A stretch of 64,000 bases of DNA. Source: JBAXZR01 sp041670165 (GTDB lineage Bacteria > Bacillota > Clostridia > Christensenellales > UBA1242). The translations under genes and the position numbers were made by a program. This document shows positions 1 through 8,513 of this stretch, piece by piece (the stretch's first letter is position 1; every line of letters begins with the position of its first letter). Under the pieces are notes generated by a model, which ran no database searches, was not told the DNA's origin, and saw only the letters and a program-made list of their open reading frames with translations. The DNA lies in contig JBAXZR010000004.1 of the NCBI GenBank assembly GCA_041670165.1, forward strand, positions 13,360 to 77,359, written 5' to 3'.

Positions 1-23
1 TTTGCCTTTAAACAAAATTTTCG

Positions 24-52
24 TTGACAAATGGACTATTGTTTGTTAAAAT
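24..52 (+). promoter_or_regulatory. str operon promoter
   Basis: TTGACA (24-29), a 17-nt spacer and TAAAAT (47-52), preceded by TG at -14, make a near-consensus vegetative promoter. Transcription should start near 59 and read into rpsL, rpsG and fusA. The S10 promoter at 22993 has the same layout, including the extended TG. Confidence 0.8.
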
Positions 53-59
53 TCTTGCT

Positions 60-273
60 AGTTCGTGGAATTTATGTCTACGACGCTCTTTTTTTGCTTA
101 GAGAAAATGCGTTCGCTAGGTTTAAAAAGGGGTTTCACACTTGTGAAACAAAATTTTTATACTTTTTGGTGTGCAAAATTTATAAAAGTTTTCGGCCACG
201 CTGTGAAGCATGGCAAGCAAAATGGAGAAAGGGTTGTTTCAAAATTTTGCAAAAAAAATTATGGAGGAAATAT
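60..273 (+). promoter_or_regulatory. rpsL 5' leader with hairpins
   Basis: About 214 nt lie between the inferred start of transcription and rpsL. A perfect 7-bp stem GTTTCAC/GTGAAAC (132-138 with 143-149) is followed by a T-rich stretch and could be an attenuator. A second stem GCCACGC/GCATGGC (195-201 with 208-214, one mismatch) lies closer to the gene. No known riboswitch is recognised. An open frame runs through this leader into rpsL but has no ribosome binding site and no resemblance to S12. Confidence 0.45.
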
Positions 274-654
274 ATGCCAACGATCAATCAACTTGTTAGG
301 CAAGGAAGAAAAAAATTAATCGACAAGACAAATGCTCCACTTCTAGGCTCATGCCCACAAAAAAGAGGCGTTTGTTTAAGCGTTACAACAACTTCCCCAA
401 AGAAACCTAACTCAGCTCTCAGAAAAATTGCAAGAGTTCGTTTGTCAAACAAAACAGAAGGCTCATGCTATATTCCTGGAGAAGGACACAACTTGCAGGA
501 ACACAGTGTTGTTCTTGTTCGTGGCGGAAGAGTTAAGGATTTGCCTGGTGTTAGATATCATATTATTCGTGGTGCTCTTGATGCTTCTGGTGTCGCAAAA
601 CGCAAACAAAGTCGCAGCAAGTACGGTGCTAAGAGAGCTAAAGCAACTAAGTAA
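274..654 (+). CDS. rpsL: 30S ribosomal protein S12
   Basis: S12 sits at the A site of the 30S subunit and helps check codon-anticodon pairing. The 126-residue product has the hallmark blocks TTTSPKKPNSALRK and GHNLQEHSVVLVRGGRVKDLPG. The two lysines whose change gives streptomycin resistance (PKKPNS and VKDLPG) are both unmutated. The start at 274 follows ATGGAGGAAA, a good ribosome binding site; the longer in-frame extension upstream is leader RNA. First gene of the str operon. Confidence 0.98.
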   Translation: MPTINQLVRQGRKKLIDKTNAPLLGSCPQKRGVCLSVTTTSPKKPNSALRKIARVRLSNKTEGSCYIPGEGHNLQEHSVVLVRGGRVKDLPGVRYHIIRGALDASGVAKRKQSRSKYGAKRAKATK

Positions 655-656
655 AA

Positions 657-718
657 AATATTTAGTATTGTCTTTGCCAAGTCCTAAATCATGAAAATGC
701 TAAATATTAAAATTAATC
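657..718 (+). promoter_or_regulatory. rpsL-rpsG intercistronic stem
   Basis: The 82-nt gap holds a long stem: AATATTTAGTATT (657-669) pairs with AATGCTAAATATT (706-718) over 13 bp with one G-U wobble, enclosing 36 nt. It begins within 3 nt of the rpsL stop and ends just before the rpsG ribosome binding site. In E. coli the rpsL-rpsG gap is the S7 autoregulatory site; a similar role here is inference from position only. Confidence 0.5.
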
Positions 719-736
719 ATATAAGGAGATAATAAA

Positions 737-1210
737 ATGCCAAGAAGAAGTGGCGTGCCAAAAAAAGATGTTTTGGTTGATCCAATATACAACAACAAAA
801 TTGTAACAAAAATCATCAACCAAGTTATGGAAGATGGCAAAAAAGTTGTTGCTCAAAGCATCGTATATGGCGCATTTGATATTATTAAAGAAAAAACTGG
901 TGCAGAACCTTTAGATGTTTTCTTGCAATCACTTGAAAACTCAAAACCAGTTCTTGAAACAAAAGCACGCAGAGTTGGTGGAGCAACTTACCAAGTTCCA
1001 CTTGAAATCAGACCAGAAAGAAGACAAACTCTTGCAATTCGCTGGATGGTTATGTTTGCAAGAAAAAGAACTGCTGAAAAAACTATGGATAAAAGACTTG
1101 CAGCAGAAATTTTAGATGCATACAACAACACTGGTGCAACAATTAAGAGAAAAGAAGAAATGCACAGAATGGCAGAGGCTAACAAAGCATTTGCACATTA
1201 CAAGTGGTAA
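737..1210 (+). CDS. rpsG: 30S ribosomal protein S7
   Basis: S7 nucleates assembly of the 30S head and lies near the E site. The 157-residue product has the family length and conserved blocks MPRRSGVPKKDVLVDPIYN, KARRVGGATYQVP and RWMVMFARKR. It starts 10 nt after an AAGGAG site. It lies between rpsL and fusA, as in most bacteria, and is the usual str-operon autoregulator. Confidence 0.98.
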   Translation: MPRRSGVPKKDVLVDPIYNNKIVTKIINQVMEDGKKVVAQSIVYGAFDIIKEKTGAEPLDVFLQSLENSKPVLETKARRVGGATYQVPLEIRPERRQTLAIRWMVMFARKRTAEKTMDKRLAAEILDAYNNTGATIKRKEEMHRMAEANKAFAHYKW

Positions 1211-1212
1211 AA

Positions 1213-1288
1213 CGAAATTCGTGGCTTAACAAAGCTAGAAAATTTCGAAAAAATCAATAGTTGGTGAAAACATGTTAGACCCAATTAT
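1213..1288 (+). promoter_or_regulatory. rpsG-fusA intercistronic hairpins
   Basis: Two stems fill the gap: CGAAATT/AATTTCG (1213-1219 with 1241-1247) and ATAGTTGG/CCAATTAT (1257-1264 with 1281-1288, one wobble). No T-run follows, so they do not look like a terminator. They may protect RNA ends or tune fusA translation. Confidence 0.35.
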
Positions 1289-1314
1289 TCAACCTATATT
1301 AAAGGAGAAAATTT

Positions 1315-3402
1315 ATGGCAACCAATAACGACCACCTATTGAAGTTCACACGAAATATTGGAATTATGGCTCACATCGATGCCGGAAAAACAACAACAAC
1401 AGAGCGTATTTTGTTCTATACAGGCAAAGTACACAAAATTGGTGAAGTTCATGATGGTTCAGCAACAATGGATTGGATGGTTCAGGAACAAGAAAGAGGA
1501 ATCACCATTACCAGTGCTTGTACAACTTGCAAATGGAGAGATCATAAAATTAACATTATCGACACTCCAGGACATGTTGACTTCACAGTTGAAGTTGAAC
1601 GCTCTTTAAAAGTTTTAGATGGTGCTGTTACTGTTCTCTGTGCAAGAGGAAAAGTTCAGCCACAAACTGAAAAAGTATGGCGTCAAGCAGATAAGTACAA
1701 AGTTCCAAGAATTGTTTATGTAAACAAAATGGATCGTGATGCAGCAGACTTTTTTGGTTGTGTTCAATCAATTAAAGATAGACTTCATGCAAATGCAGTT
1801 GCTCTTCAAATTCCTATTGGACAAGCTGAAACATTCACAGGAATCATTGATCTTATCAACATGAAAGCCGAAGTCTACAAAGATGACCTTGGACAACAAA
1901 TTGAAATTATTGATATTCCTGAAAATCTTATGGCTCAAGCAAAAGAATGGCGTCACAAAATGATTGAATCTGTTGCTGAAACAGATGACAATCTTTTGGA
2001 AAGATATTTTGAAGGTGAAGAATTTGATGTTGACACCCTTAAAACAGCAATAAGAAAAGCAACAATAGCAATGAAAATTACTCCAGTTATTTGTGGCTCA
2101 TCATATAAAAACAAGGGTGTTCAAATGCTTCTTGATTCAATGGTAGACTTTTTACCATCTCCACTTGATATTGATCATATCAGTGGAACAAATCCAGAAA
2201 CAGGAGATGCTGAAACTCGTGCTCCATCTGAAGATGCTCCATTTGCTGGACTTGCATTCAAAATTATGACAGATCCATTTGTTGGAAGACTTGCTTTCTT
2301 CCGTGTTTACAGTGGAAAGCTCACAGCTGGATCATATGTTTACAACCCAGGAAAAGATATAAGAGAAAGAGTTGGAAGACTCATCAAAATGCATGCTAAC
2401 CGCCGTGAAGAAATCAATGAGGTTGGCGCAGGAGATATTGCAGCAATTGTTGGACTCAAAAACACAATTACTGGCGACACACTTTGCGATGAAAAACAAC
2501 CAATTTGTCTTGAATCCATGACATTCCCAGAACCTGTTATCAAAGTTGCAATTGAACCAAAGACAAAACAAATGCAGGAAAAGATGATTCTTGCCCTCAT
2601 TAAACTTGCCGAAGAAGATCCAACTTTCAAAACATTTACAGATGTTGAAACAGGACAAACAATCATCGCTGGAATGGGCGAATTGCACCTTGAAATCATC
2701 GTTGACAGATTGCTTAGAGAATTCAAAGTTGAAGCCAATGTTGGTGCACCTCAAGTTGCTTATCGTGAAACAATCAAAAATGCAGTTCGTGTTGAAGGCC
2801 GTTATGTTCGTCAGAGCGGTGGTAAAGGACAATATGGCGATTGCTGGATTGAAATGGAACCACTTGAACCTTCAAAGGGTTATGAATTCATTGATAAAAC
2901 TGTTGGTGGAAGTATTCCAAAAGAATACATCCCAGCAATTGATGCCGGAATTCGTGAAGCTCGTATGAATGGAATTCTTGCAGGATACGAAACAGTTGAT
3001 TTCAGAGTTTCAGTTGTTGACGGATCATATCATGATGTTGACTCATCAGAAATGGCGTTCAAAATCGCAGGCTCAATGGCATTCAAGGAAGGCTGTGCAA
3101 AAGCTGGAGCTGTGCTTCTTGAACCTATTATGAAAGTTCAAGTTGAACTTCCTGATGAATACCTTGGCGGTGTTATGGGAAACATAACTTCTCGTCGTGG
3201 AATTCTTCAAGGAACTGAAACAAGACCAGGTGTTCAAATCATCAATGCAGAAGTTCCACTTGCAGAAATGTTCGGATATGCAACAGACTTGCGTAGCCAA
3301 ACTCAAGGAAGAGGAATCTTCACAATGGAATTTTCTAAATATTCAGAAGTTCCAAAATCAATCGGAGAAAAAATTATGGGAGATCGTGCTAAAAGGGATT
3401 AA
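1315..3402 (+). CDS. fusA: Elongation factor G
   Basis: EF-G is the GTPase that drives tRNA and mRNA translocation and, with RRF, ribosome recycling. The 695-residue protein has the usual length. The P-loop AHIDAGKTTTTER lies at residues 19-31, the switch II DTPGH and the NKMD guanine-binding motif follow, and the C-terminal domains IV and V carry the RQSGGKGQYGD block. The start follows AAAGGAG. It closes the str transcript; tuf has a separate promoter. Confidence 0.98.
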   Translation: MATNNDHLLKFTRNIGIMAHIDAGKTTTTERILFYTGKVHKIGEVHDGSATMDWMVQEQERGITITSACTTCKWRDHKINIIDTPGHVDFTVEVERSLKVLDGAVTVLCARGKVQPQTEKVWRQADKYKVPRIVYVNKMDRDAADFFGCVQSIKDRLHANAVALQIPIGQAETFTGIIDLINMKAEVYKDDLGQQIEIIDIPENLMAQAKEWRHKMIESVAETDDNLLERYFEGEEFDVDTLKTAIRKATIAMKITPVICGSSYKNKGVQMLLDSMVDFLPSPLDIDHISGTNPETGDAETRAPSEDAPFAGLAFKIMTDPFVGRLAFFRVYSGKLTAGSYVYNPGKDIRERVGRLIKMHANRREEINEVGAGDIAAIVGLKNTITGDTLCDEKQPICLESMTFPEPVIKVAIEPKTKQMQEKMILALIKLAEEDPTFKTFTDVETGQTIIAGMGELHLEIIVDRLLREFKVEANVGAPQVAYRETIKNAVRVEGRYVRQSGGKGQYGDCWIEMEPLEPSKGYEFIDKTVGGSIPKEYIPAIDAGIREARMNGILAGYETVDFRVSVVDGSYHDVDSSEMAFKIAGSMAFKEGCAKAGAVLLEPIMKVQVELPDEYLGGVMGNITSRRGILQGTETRPGVQIINAEVPLAEMFGYATDLRSQTQGRGIFTMEFSKYSEVPKSIGEKIMGDRAKRD

Positions 3403-3474
3403 TCAATTTTTAGCATTCCCCAAAAAATTAGTTGCAAGTGAGCTTTACAACAAATAAAAACATGCAAAAAACAT

Positions 3475-3503
3475 TTGCAAATAAAAACAGCTTATGATAT
3501 TAT
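3475..3503 (+). promoter_or_regulatory. tuf promoter
   Basis: TTGCAA (3475-3480), 17-nt spacer, TATTAT (3498-3503), with TG at -14 (TGA before the -10). It would start transcription near 3510, giving tuf its own promoter in addition to any read-through from fusA. Confidence 0.65.
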
Positions 3504-3538
3504 AATCATCATAAAAAATATAAGGAGAAAATACAAAA

Positions 3539-4741
3539 ATGGCTAAATCAAAATTTGACAGAAGCAAAACGCATGTTAATATTGGAACTATTGGACACGT
3601 TGACCATGGTAAAACAACATTAACAGCTGCAATTTGCACTTACAGTGCTCTTCTTGGAAAAGCTGAAGCGATGAGATATGATCAAATCGATAAAGCTCCA
3701 GAAGAAAAAGCAAGAGGAATAACAATCAATACTTCTCATGTTGAGTATCAAACAGAAAAAAGACATTATGCACATGTTGACTGTCCCGGACATGCTGATT
3801 ATGTTAAAAACATGATCACTGGTGCGGCTCAAATGGACGGAGCAATCCTTGTTGTTTCAGCTGCTGACGGTCCTATGCCTCAAACAAGAGAACACATCTT
3901 ACTTGCTCGTCAGGTAGGCGTTCCATACATTCTTGTTTTCATGAATAAATGCGATCAAGTAGACGACGCAGAAATTCTTGAGCTTGTTGAAATGGAAATT
4001 CGTGAACTTCTCACAAAATACGGTTTCCCTGGAGACAAAACTCCAATCATCAAAGGTTCAGCTCTTAAAGCTCTTGAAGCTGCACAAGCTGGAAAGAAAG
4101 ATGATCCTGCTTGCAAATGCCTTCAAGAACTTCTTGAAGCTTGCGACAGTTACATTCCAGACCCAGTTCGTGCAATTGATCAACCATTCCTTATGCCAAT
4201 TGAAGATGTTTTCACAATCACTGGTCGTGGAACAGTTGCTACAGGAAGAGTAGATCGTGGTGTTGTTAGAATTAATGATGCTCTCGAAATTGTTGGTATG
4301 GGTTCAAGCAAAGAAACAGTTGTTACTGGCGTTGAAATGTTCAGAAAACTTTTGGACGAAGCTCGTGCTGGTGATAATGTTGGTTTGTTACTCCGTGGAA
4401 TTAACAGAACTGATATTGAAAGAGGACAAGTTCTCTGCAAAAAAGGTTCAATTAAACCTCACACAGAATTTACTGCATCAGTTTATGTTCTTAAAAAAGA
4501 AGAAGGCGGACGCCATACTCCATTCTTCAATGGATATCGTCCTCAATTCTATTTCAGAACAACAGATGTTACTGGAACATGCGAACTCGAGAAGGGTGTT
4601 GAAATGGTTATGCCAGGCGACAATGTTGCTATGACAATCAGCCTTATCACTCCAATCGCTATTGAAGAAGGTCTTCGCTTCGCTATTCGTGAAGGCGGAA
4701 AGACTGTTGGTTCAGGCGTTGTTTCAAAAATTATCAAGTAA
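3539..4741 (+). CDS. tuf: Elongation factor Tu
   Basis: EF-Tu carries aminoacyl-tRNA to the ribosome as a GTP complex. The 400-residue protein has the P-loop GHVDHGKT at residues 19-26, DCPGH, NKCD and the C-terminal block VMPGDNVAM. It is slightly longer than the common 393-397 residues because of a short insertion after the G domain. It starts after AAGGAG and ends 19 nt before a strong terminator. Confidence 0.98.
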   Translation: MAKSKFDRSKTHVNIGTIGHVDHGKTTLTAAICTYSALLGKAEAMRYDQIDKAPEEKARGITINTSHVEYQTEKRHYAHVDCPGHADYVKNMITGAAQMDGAILVVSAADGPMPQTREHILLARQVGVPYILVFMNKCDQVDDAEILELVEMEIRELLTKYGFPGDKTPIIKGSALKALEAAQAGKKDDPACKCLQELLEACDSYIPDPVRAIDQPFLMPIEDVFTITGRGTVATGRVDRGVVRINDALEIVGMGSSKETVVTGVEMFRKLLDEARAGDNVGLLLRGINRTDIERGQVLCKKGSIKPHTEFTASVYVLKKEEGGRHTPFFNGYRPQFYFRTTDVTGTCELEKGVEMVMPGDNVAMTISLITPIAIEEGLRFAIREGGKTVGSGVVSKIIK

Positions 4742-4760
4742 TTTTTGTAGCTTAAATAAA

Positions 4761-4791
4761 AATGTCAAACTTAATTGTTTGGCATTTTTTT
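4761..4791 (+). terminator. tuf terminator
   Basis: Stem ATGTCAAAC/GTTTGGCAT (one G-U) with a short loop, followed by seven T. Standard intrinsic terminator that ends the str/tuf transcription unit. Confidence 0.85.
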
Positions 4792-5084
4792 AAAATATTA
4801 TATGCAAAAGAAATTTTAGAAAATAAAAAATAATAATGTTGTTAATCATACTTTTAATTAATTTAAGAGAAATTGATAATTTATGAAAAAATTAATTAAT
4901 TACTTTTTAAATATAAAATATTATTTATTTAATGAAAAGTTTTATGGATATCGCAAAGGAAAAGAAAAAGGATTTCTTATATTTTTTTTAAAAAAAGATT
5001 TTAAATTTGATAAATAAGATAAAACTATGTTAATATATAAAAATTAGAAAAAGCTAATTTTTTTATAATTTTAAGGAGTAGAGT
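4792..5084. other. AT-rich gap between tuf and deaminase gene
   Basis: No convincing gene. A 44-codon open frame (4883-5017) rich in Lys, Phe and Tyr has only a weak upstream AAGAGA and is probably chance in such AT-rich DNA. A hairpin AAAATTAG/CTAATTTT with trailing T (5038-5064) lies just before the ribosome binding site of the next gene. A candidate promoter is listed separately. Confidence 0.5.
5007..5036 (+). promoter_or_regulatory. Candidate promoter of the deaminase gene
   Basis: TTGATA (5007-5012), 18-nt spacer, TAATAT (5031-5036). The start of transcription would fall inside the small AT hairpin at 5038-5064. Confidence 0.45.
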
Positions 5085-5486
5085 ATGACTTGGAAAGAAT
5101 TGTATCATAGTGCCGAAAAATATTTAAATGAAAGAGATATTTCTCCATTTTTACATGGTGGACAAGTTGTTGCTGCAATAGAAACTGACAAGGGAAATGT
5201 TTATTATGGAGTTTGTCTTGATGCTGCTTGTGGTTGGGGATTATGTGCAGAAAGAAATGCAATTTTAAACATGATAACAAACGGTGAAAGTAAAGTTGTG
5301 AAAGTTGTTGCCCTTGATAAAACTGGTTGCGGTTCACCATGTGGAGCTTGTAGAGAAGCTCTTATGCAACTTGATAAGGATAGTGGAGAAATGGAAATTC
5401 TTATTGATTTGGAAACAGAAAAAACTGTTAAATTAAAAGAGCTTGTTCCTGATTGGTGGGGCAAAGAAGAATTCAAAAATAAATAA
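5085..5486 (+). CDS. Cytidine deaminase-like zinc hydrolase
   Basis: The 133-residue protein belongs to the cytidine deaminase superfamily, which removes the amino group of cytidine or related compounds. The zinc site is clear: CAE at residues 54-56 (Cys ligand and catalytic Glu) and PCGAC at 85-89 (two Cys ligands). Its length fits free cytidine deaminases and the related blasticidin-S deaminases; the region before CAE lacks the usual NVENAS block, so the exact substrate is uncertain. Start follows AAGGAG. It stands alone between two terminator-like hairpins, so it is probably a one-gene unit in nucleoside salvage. Confidence 0.85.
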   Translation: MTWKELYHSAEKYLNERDISPFLHGGQVVAAIETDKGNVYYGVCLDAACGWGLCAERNAILNMITNGESKVVKVVALDKTGCGSPCGACREALMQLDKDSGEMEILIDLETEKTVKLKELVPDWWGKEEFKNK

Positions 5487-5503
5487 ATTAATTACATCAA
5501 ATT

Positions 5504-5533
5504 AAAAAATCAAAATTAAGTTTTTGCTTTTTT
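5504..5533 (+). terminator. AT-type terminator after the deaminase gene
   Basis: AAAAAA-T-CAAAA (5504-5515) pairs with TTTTG-C-TTTTTT (5522-5533) around one mismatch. The T-rich right arm serves as the U tract. Weak in GC but well placed. Confidence 0.5.
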
Positions 5534-5550
5534 AAACATTTCTAAAAACT

Positions 5551-5578
5551 TTGATTAAATCAAATTTTATGATATTAT
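5551..5578 (+). promoter_or_regulatory. ADP-ribosylglycohydrolase promoter
   Basis: TTGATT (5551-5556), 16-nt spacer, TATTAT (5573-5578) with TG at -14. Transcription would start near 5585, just before the AGAGGTG ribosome binding site. Confidence 0.6.
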
Positions 5579-5596
5579 CTAACTAGAGGTGAAAAA

Positions 5597-6460
5597 ATGT
5601 TTGGAGCAATTATTGGGGATATTGCTGGAAGCAATTTGGAAGTTGAAGAAATCTTGGCAAAAAAAAGTCAAAGCAAAATTTCGGCTAATATAAGACGCAA
5701 AGTTCTTGCTGACAGTTATGACATTTTTGACAGTAAGGGTTGTGCAACTGATGACACAATTCTCACTATTGCTGTTGCCGACGCAATTTTAAATGACGGG
5801 AACTTTGAAAAATATATAAGAGCTTATGGAACAAGAGAAGAAAAATTAGGCAAAGATAATTGGGGTAGAAGTCGTTTCGGTGGTCGCTTTGTTAAATGGC
5901 TTAGCCATGAAAATATTGAACCAAGCATTGGAAATGGTGCGTCAATGAGAGTTTCTCCTATCGGCTGGGCATATGATACTCTTGAAATAACACTTGAAAT
6001 GGCAAAACAAAGTGCCAGTTGTTCTCATGACACTTTGGAAGCAATTAAAGGAGCACAAGCAGTTGCTGGCTCAATATTTCTTGCAAGAAAAGGAAAAAAT
6101 TTGGAAGAAATAAGGGCTTTTGCAGAAAGAATATTGATTCAAAATTTAAATTTAAATCTTTCAGAGCTTCAAGAAAATTACGCATTCAATGCAACCACAT
6201 TTGGTAGTGTGCCACAAGCAATATATTGTTTTTTGATTTCAAACAATTTTGAAGATTCAATCAAAAAATCACTTTCAATTGGTGGAGATTCTGACACCAT
6301 TGCAGCTATTACTGGAAGCATTGCCGAAGCATATTGGGGCGTACCTAAAGAATTTAGAAATAGAGCAAAAAAATATCTTAAAGAAGAATATTTGAAAGTG
6401 GCACAAGAATTTGAATTTAGGTATGGCAAAAAAGAAATTTCAAATAATTTTACTAAATAA
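5597..6460 (+). CDS. ADP-ribosylglycohydrolase family protein
   Basis: This 287-residue protein matches the ARH/DraG family, which removes ADP-ribose from proteins or small molecules using two metal ions. The N-terminal metal motif TDDT is at residues 51-54, the glycine-rich GNGASMRVSPIGW follows, and the C-terminal GGDSDTIAA carries the second Asp-Asp-Thr set. All metal ligands seem present, so it should be active. The start at 5597 follows AGAGGTG. It is a single-gene unit, convergent with the next gene. The substrate cannot be told; no ADP-ribosyltransferase is seen nearby. Confidence 0.9.
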   Translation: MFGAIIGDIAGSNLEVEEILAKKSQSKISANIRRKVLADSYDIFDSKGCATDDTILTIAVADAILNDGNFEKYIRAYGTREEKLGKDNWGRSRFGGRFVKWLSHENIEPSIGNGASMRVSPIGWAYDTLEITLEMAKQSASCSHDTLEAIKGAQAVAGSIFLARKGKNLEEIRAFAERILIQNLNLNLSELQENYAFNATTFGSVPQAIYCFLISNNFEDSIKKSLSIGGDSDTIAAITGSIAEAYWGVPKEFRNRAKKYLKEEYLKVAQEFEFRYGKKEISNNFTK

Positions 6461-6471
6461 AATTAATGTTT

Positions 6472-6951
6472 TCATTTCCTTGTCAAAACCGAAGATAAAT
6501 TTTTAAGGCATTCAGCAGTTTTCTCCGCAAAGTGAATACAATCAGCATAAAAATTGTTGCCTTCAAAATTTTGTAGCATCAAAATTTCAATTTCATATAT
6601 ATTTGCAAAAATTGCAGGCACATTTTCTTTTTGAACTTTTTGATTTATGGCTTGAATTAAACAATAATCTTTTTGGGATTCAAGTCCAAACATTTCAAGG
6701 GCTTCTTTGCTTAAGTATTCAAGATTAGATATTTCATTATGTAAAAATTGTTTTGTGTTATCAAATAGCAATGATAATTTGTAAAAACAAATTGAAAGCT
6801 CTTTTACATGCCGTTCAAAAAACTGCGAATTTTTATGTGAAAGAGAAACAATCTTAAACCCACGGTTTTGGAGAGCAGAAAAATATTCTTTGCTCATTTT
6901 TTCAACTAATTCTGGGCATAAACAAATTGCATCATCATCGTATTTTTGCAT
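6472..6951 (-). CDS. Hypothetical protein (159 aa)
   Basis: No family recognised. The protein is soluble, helical, with no signal peptide or membrane segment, and contains several Cys. The start is supported by AAGGTG eight nucleotides upstream. Its 3' end lies 12 nt from the end of the ADP-ribosylglycohydrolase gene, so the two converge; no terminator is visible between them. Confidence 0.7.
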   Translation of the reverse strand: MQKYDDDAICLCPELVEKMSKEYFSALQNRGFKIVSLSHKNSQFFERHVKELSICFYKLSLLFDNTKQFLHNEISNLEYLSKEALEMFGLESQKDYCLIQAINQKVQKENVPAIFANIYEIEILMLQNFEGNNFYADCIHFAEKTAECLKNLSSVLTRK

Positions 6952-7282
6952 TTATCACCTTTTAAAAATTAAGTAAAAATATTTTTACCTATTTGTGAAA
7001 ATTATATGATTTAATTTCAATTAATGACACTTTGATTAACAATAACTAGGTTAATTAATCACTAAAATTGTTATTTTTTTATTAAGTTGAATACTTATTT
7101 TAATTTTATTGGTTGCATCTATATGTTTTTTAATTGGAACAAATTTTGCCATAAACAAATGCACATTTTTATTTAATGTTTCATTCTTTCACAAAATATT
7201 TAAAAAAGATTTTTAATAATGTTTAAATTTTAATATGTAATTTAAATAAATTTTTACATTAAATATTAATCATTAAGTAATT
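6952..7282. other. AT-rich gap between two minus-strand genes
   Basis: Upstream region of the 159-aa gene and downstream region of the 324-aa gene. A TATAAT reads on the minus strand near 7008 (within the + strand ATTATATG) but no good -35 accompanies it. No RNA gene, repeat or reading frame is recognised. Confidence 0.4.
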
Positions 7283-8257
7283 TTAGCTATCAATGACAAA
7301 TATTTGATTAATCTTTTCTTGAATTATTTCAAAATCTAAATACACAATTTTTTTATCATTGTGAACCAAAGCAAAAATATTATTGTTACTGCTAGTTGGC
7401 AAAAAAACTAGTTCTTTTGAATTTTGAAAAGTGGAATATAAACTTTCAATAGTAATTGTGTTTCGTAAATTGGCTGTGATTAGCTTTTCTGCCGTGTAAA
7501 AGTCTTGAAGTTGAATGCATTCATAAAATGCAATTGGGCTTATTTTGGGTGAAAAAGCAAAGTTTGGCATGCCACTAACAAACATAAGTTCACTGTTTTC
7601 AACAACTTTTTTGTCTTCTTCAGAAATGGTGGTTAAGGTCGAATGGCCACAAATGGTTTGTTCAAAATTGTAAATTTGAATTTTATTGTCTTCAAATCCA
7701 AGACTATTTCCAACATAAATTTCAATTTTGTCATCTTTGCAATCAGTAAGCAAAATTGCTTTTTCTTCAACATTTTCACATAAAATTGCTAGTACTGACG
7801 CAAACTCAATTGCTTGAATACTATCAGCTAAAAAAGGTATTTTGCAGTGCAAGTTTTTACCCTCATAAAAAAGACTAATCGCAGTTTCTTCGTTGAAACA
7901 ACTTGCAAAGATTGATGCTTTTTTGCCTTCAAAAACTGCTTCTATTTGCCTTGTTTCAAAAACAAGTGACTGATTGTTTGATTTAGAGATAAAAACAAAA
8001 ATGTTGTTATCATTTGCAAAATACACTTGAATATTTTCTGATGAACTTGGATTTTCACTGCATGCAAAATCTAATTTTGTTGCATATGGAACACCATCAT
8101 CACTTTCTAATGGAAAGACTTTTAAAATAGCTGTTGTCTGATTTTTAACTAGAAAACATTTTGGAAAAGATAGCCTTTGAATTTCGCAAGAAATGTCATC
8201 TAAGCTAATGTTGCAGTTGTAAGAAGATTGAATACAAACATAAATATTATCTTTCAT
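7283..8257 (-). CDS. Hypothetical protein (324 aa), likely leaderless
   Basis: No family recognised. The product is mostly short alternating hydrophobic/polar strands without a signal peptide or TM helix, which suggests an all-beta soluble fold. It has many Cys for a cytosolic protein. The ATG at 8257 has no ribosome binding site; a TATACT box ends 6 nt upstream, so transcription would begin at or near the start codon. No partner gene is adjacent on its strand in the same unit except the 159-aa gene further downstream. Confidence 0.65.
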   Translation of the reverse strand: MKDNIYVCIQSSYNCNISLDDISCEIQRLSFPKCFLVKNQTTAILKVFPLESDDGVPYATKLDFACSENPSSSENIQVYFANDNNIFVFISKSNNQSLVFETRQIEAVFEGKKASIFASCFNEETAISLFYEGKNLHCKIPFLADSIQAIEFASVLAILCENVEEKAILLTDCKDDKIEIYVGNSLGFEDNKIQIYNFEQTICGHSTLTTISEEDKKVVENSELMFVSGMPNFAFSPKISPIAFYECIQLQDFYTAEKLITANLRNTITIESLYSTFQNSKELVFLPTSSNNNIFALVHNDKKIVYLDFEIIQEKINQIFVIDS

Positions 8258-8263
8258 GGTATT

Positions 8264-8269
8264 AGTATA
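8264..8269 (-). promoter_or_regulatory. -10 box for the 324-aa gene
   Basis: TATACT on the minus strand, 6 nt before the ATG. The -35 region (TTCTAA at 17 nt) is poor. Part of the set of putative leaderless promoters described in the findings. Confidence 0.45.
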
Positions 8270-8448
8270 TTTTCTTTATATTTTATTTAGAAGCTTTGTT
8301 GATGTAATAAGAAATTGATTTTTAAAAAAAATCATTCCTATTTTTTTAAATTTTTTAAGAAATCATGGTTCAAATCAGTCCTTATTATTTCATAAGGCAC
8401 ATTGATTATAACAAGTTTAACATTGTCGCATGTAATAAAAGTTATTGT

Positions 8449-8498
8449 TTGAAATGTATCATATATGGCAATAATTTTTTTAGTGAAGAAAAACTTCA
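8449..8498 (+). promoter_or_regulatory. Promoter and start-proximal hairpin of the Myb-like gene
   Basis: TTGAAA (8449-8454), 17-nt spacer, TAATTT (8472-8477). The transcript would begin with a perfect 5-bp hairpin TGAAG-AAAAA-CTTCA (8484-8498) directly before the AAGGAG site, possibly a 5' stability element. Confidence 0.45.
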
Positions 8499-8513
8499 AC
8501 AAGGAGATTTGTT

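Noticed and set aside
31..273. In-frame N-terminal extension of rpsL
   Set aside because: No ribosome binding site, overlaps the promoter -10, and S12 similarity begins at 274.
2332..2832. Minus-strand open frames across fusA and other conserved genes
   Set aside because: Shadows of real genes; low-complexity Phe/Asn/Cys translations with no start signals.
4883..5017. 44-codon open frame after tuf
   Set aside because: Weak ribosome binding site, composition explained by A/T-rich DNA, no recognisable protein.
5597..6460. ADP-ribosylation toxin-antitoxin pair
   Set aside because: No ADP-ribosyltransferase or other toxin is adjacent; the neighbours have separate promoters or opposite strand.
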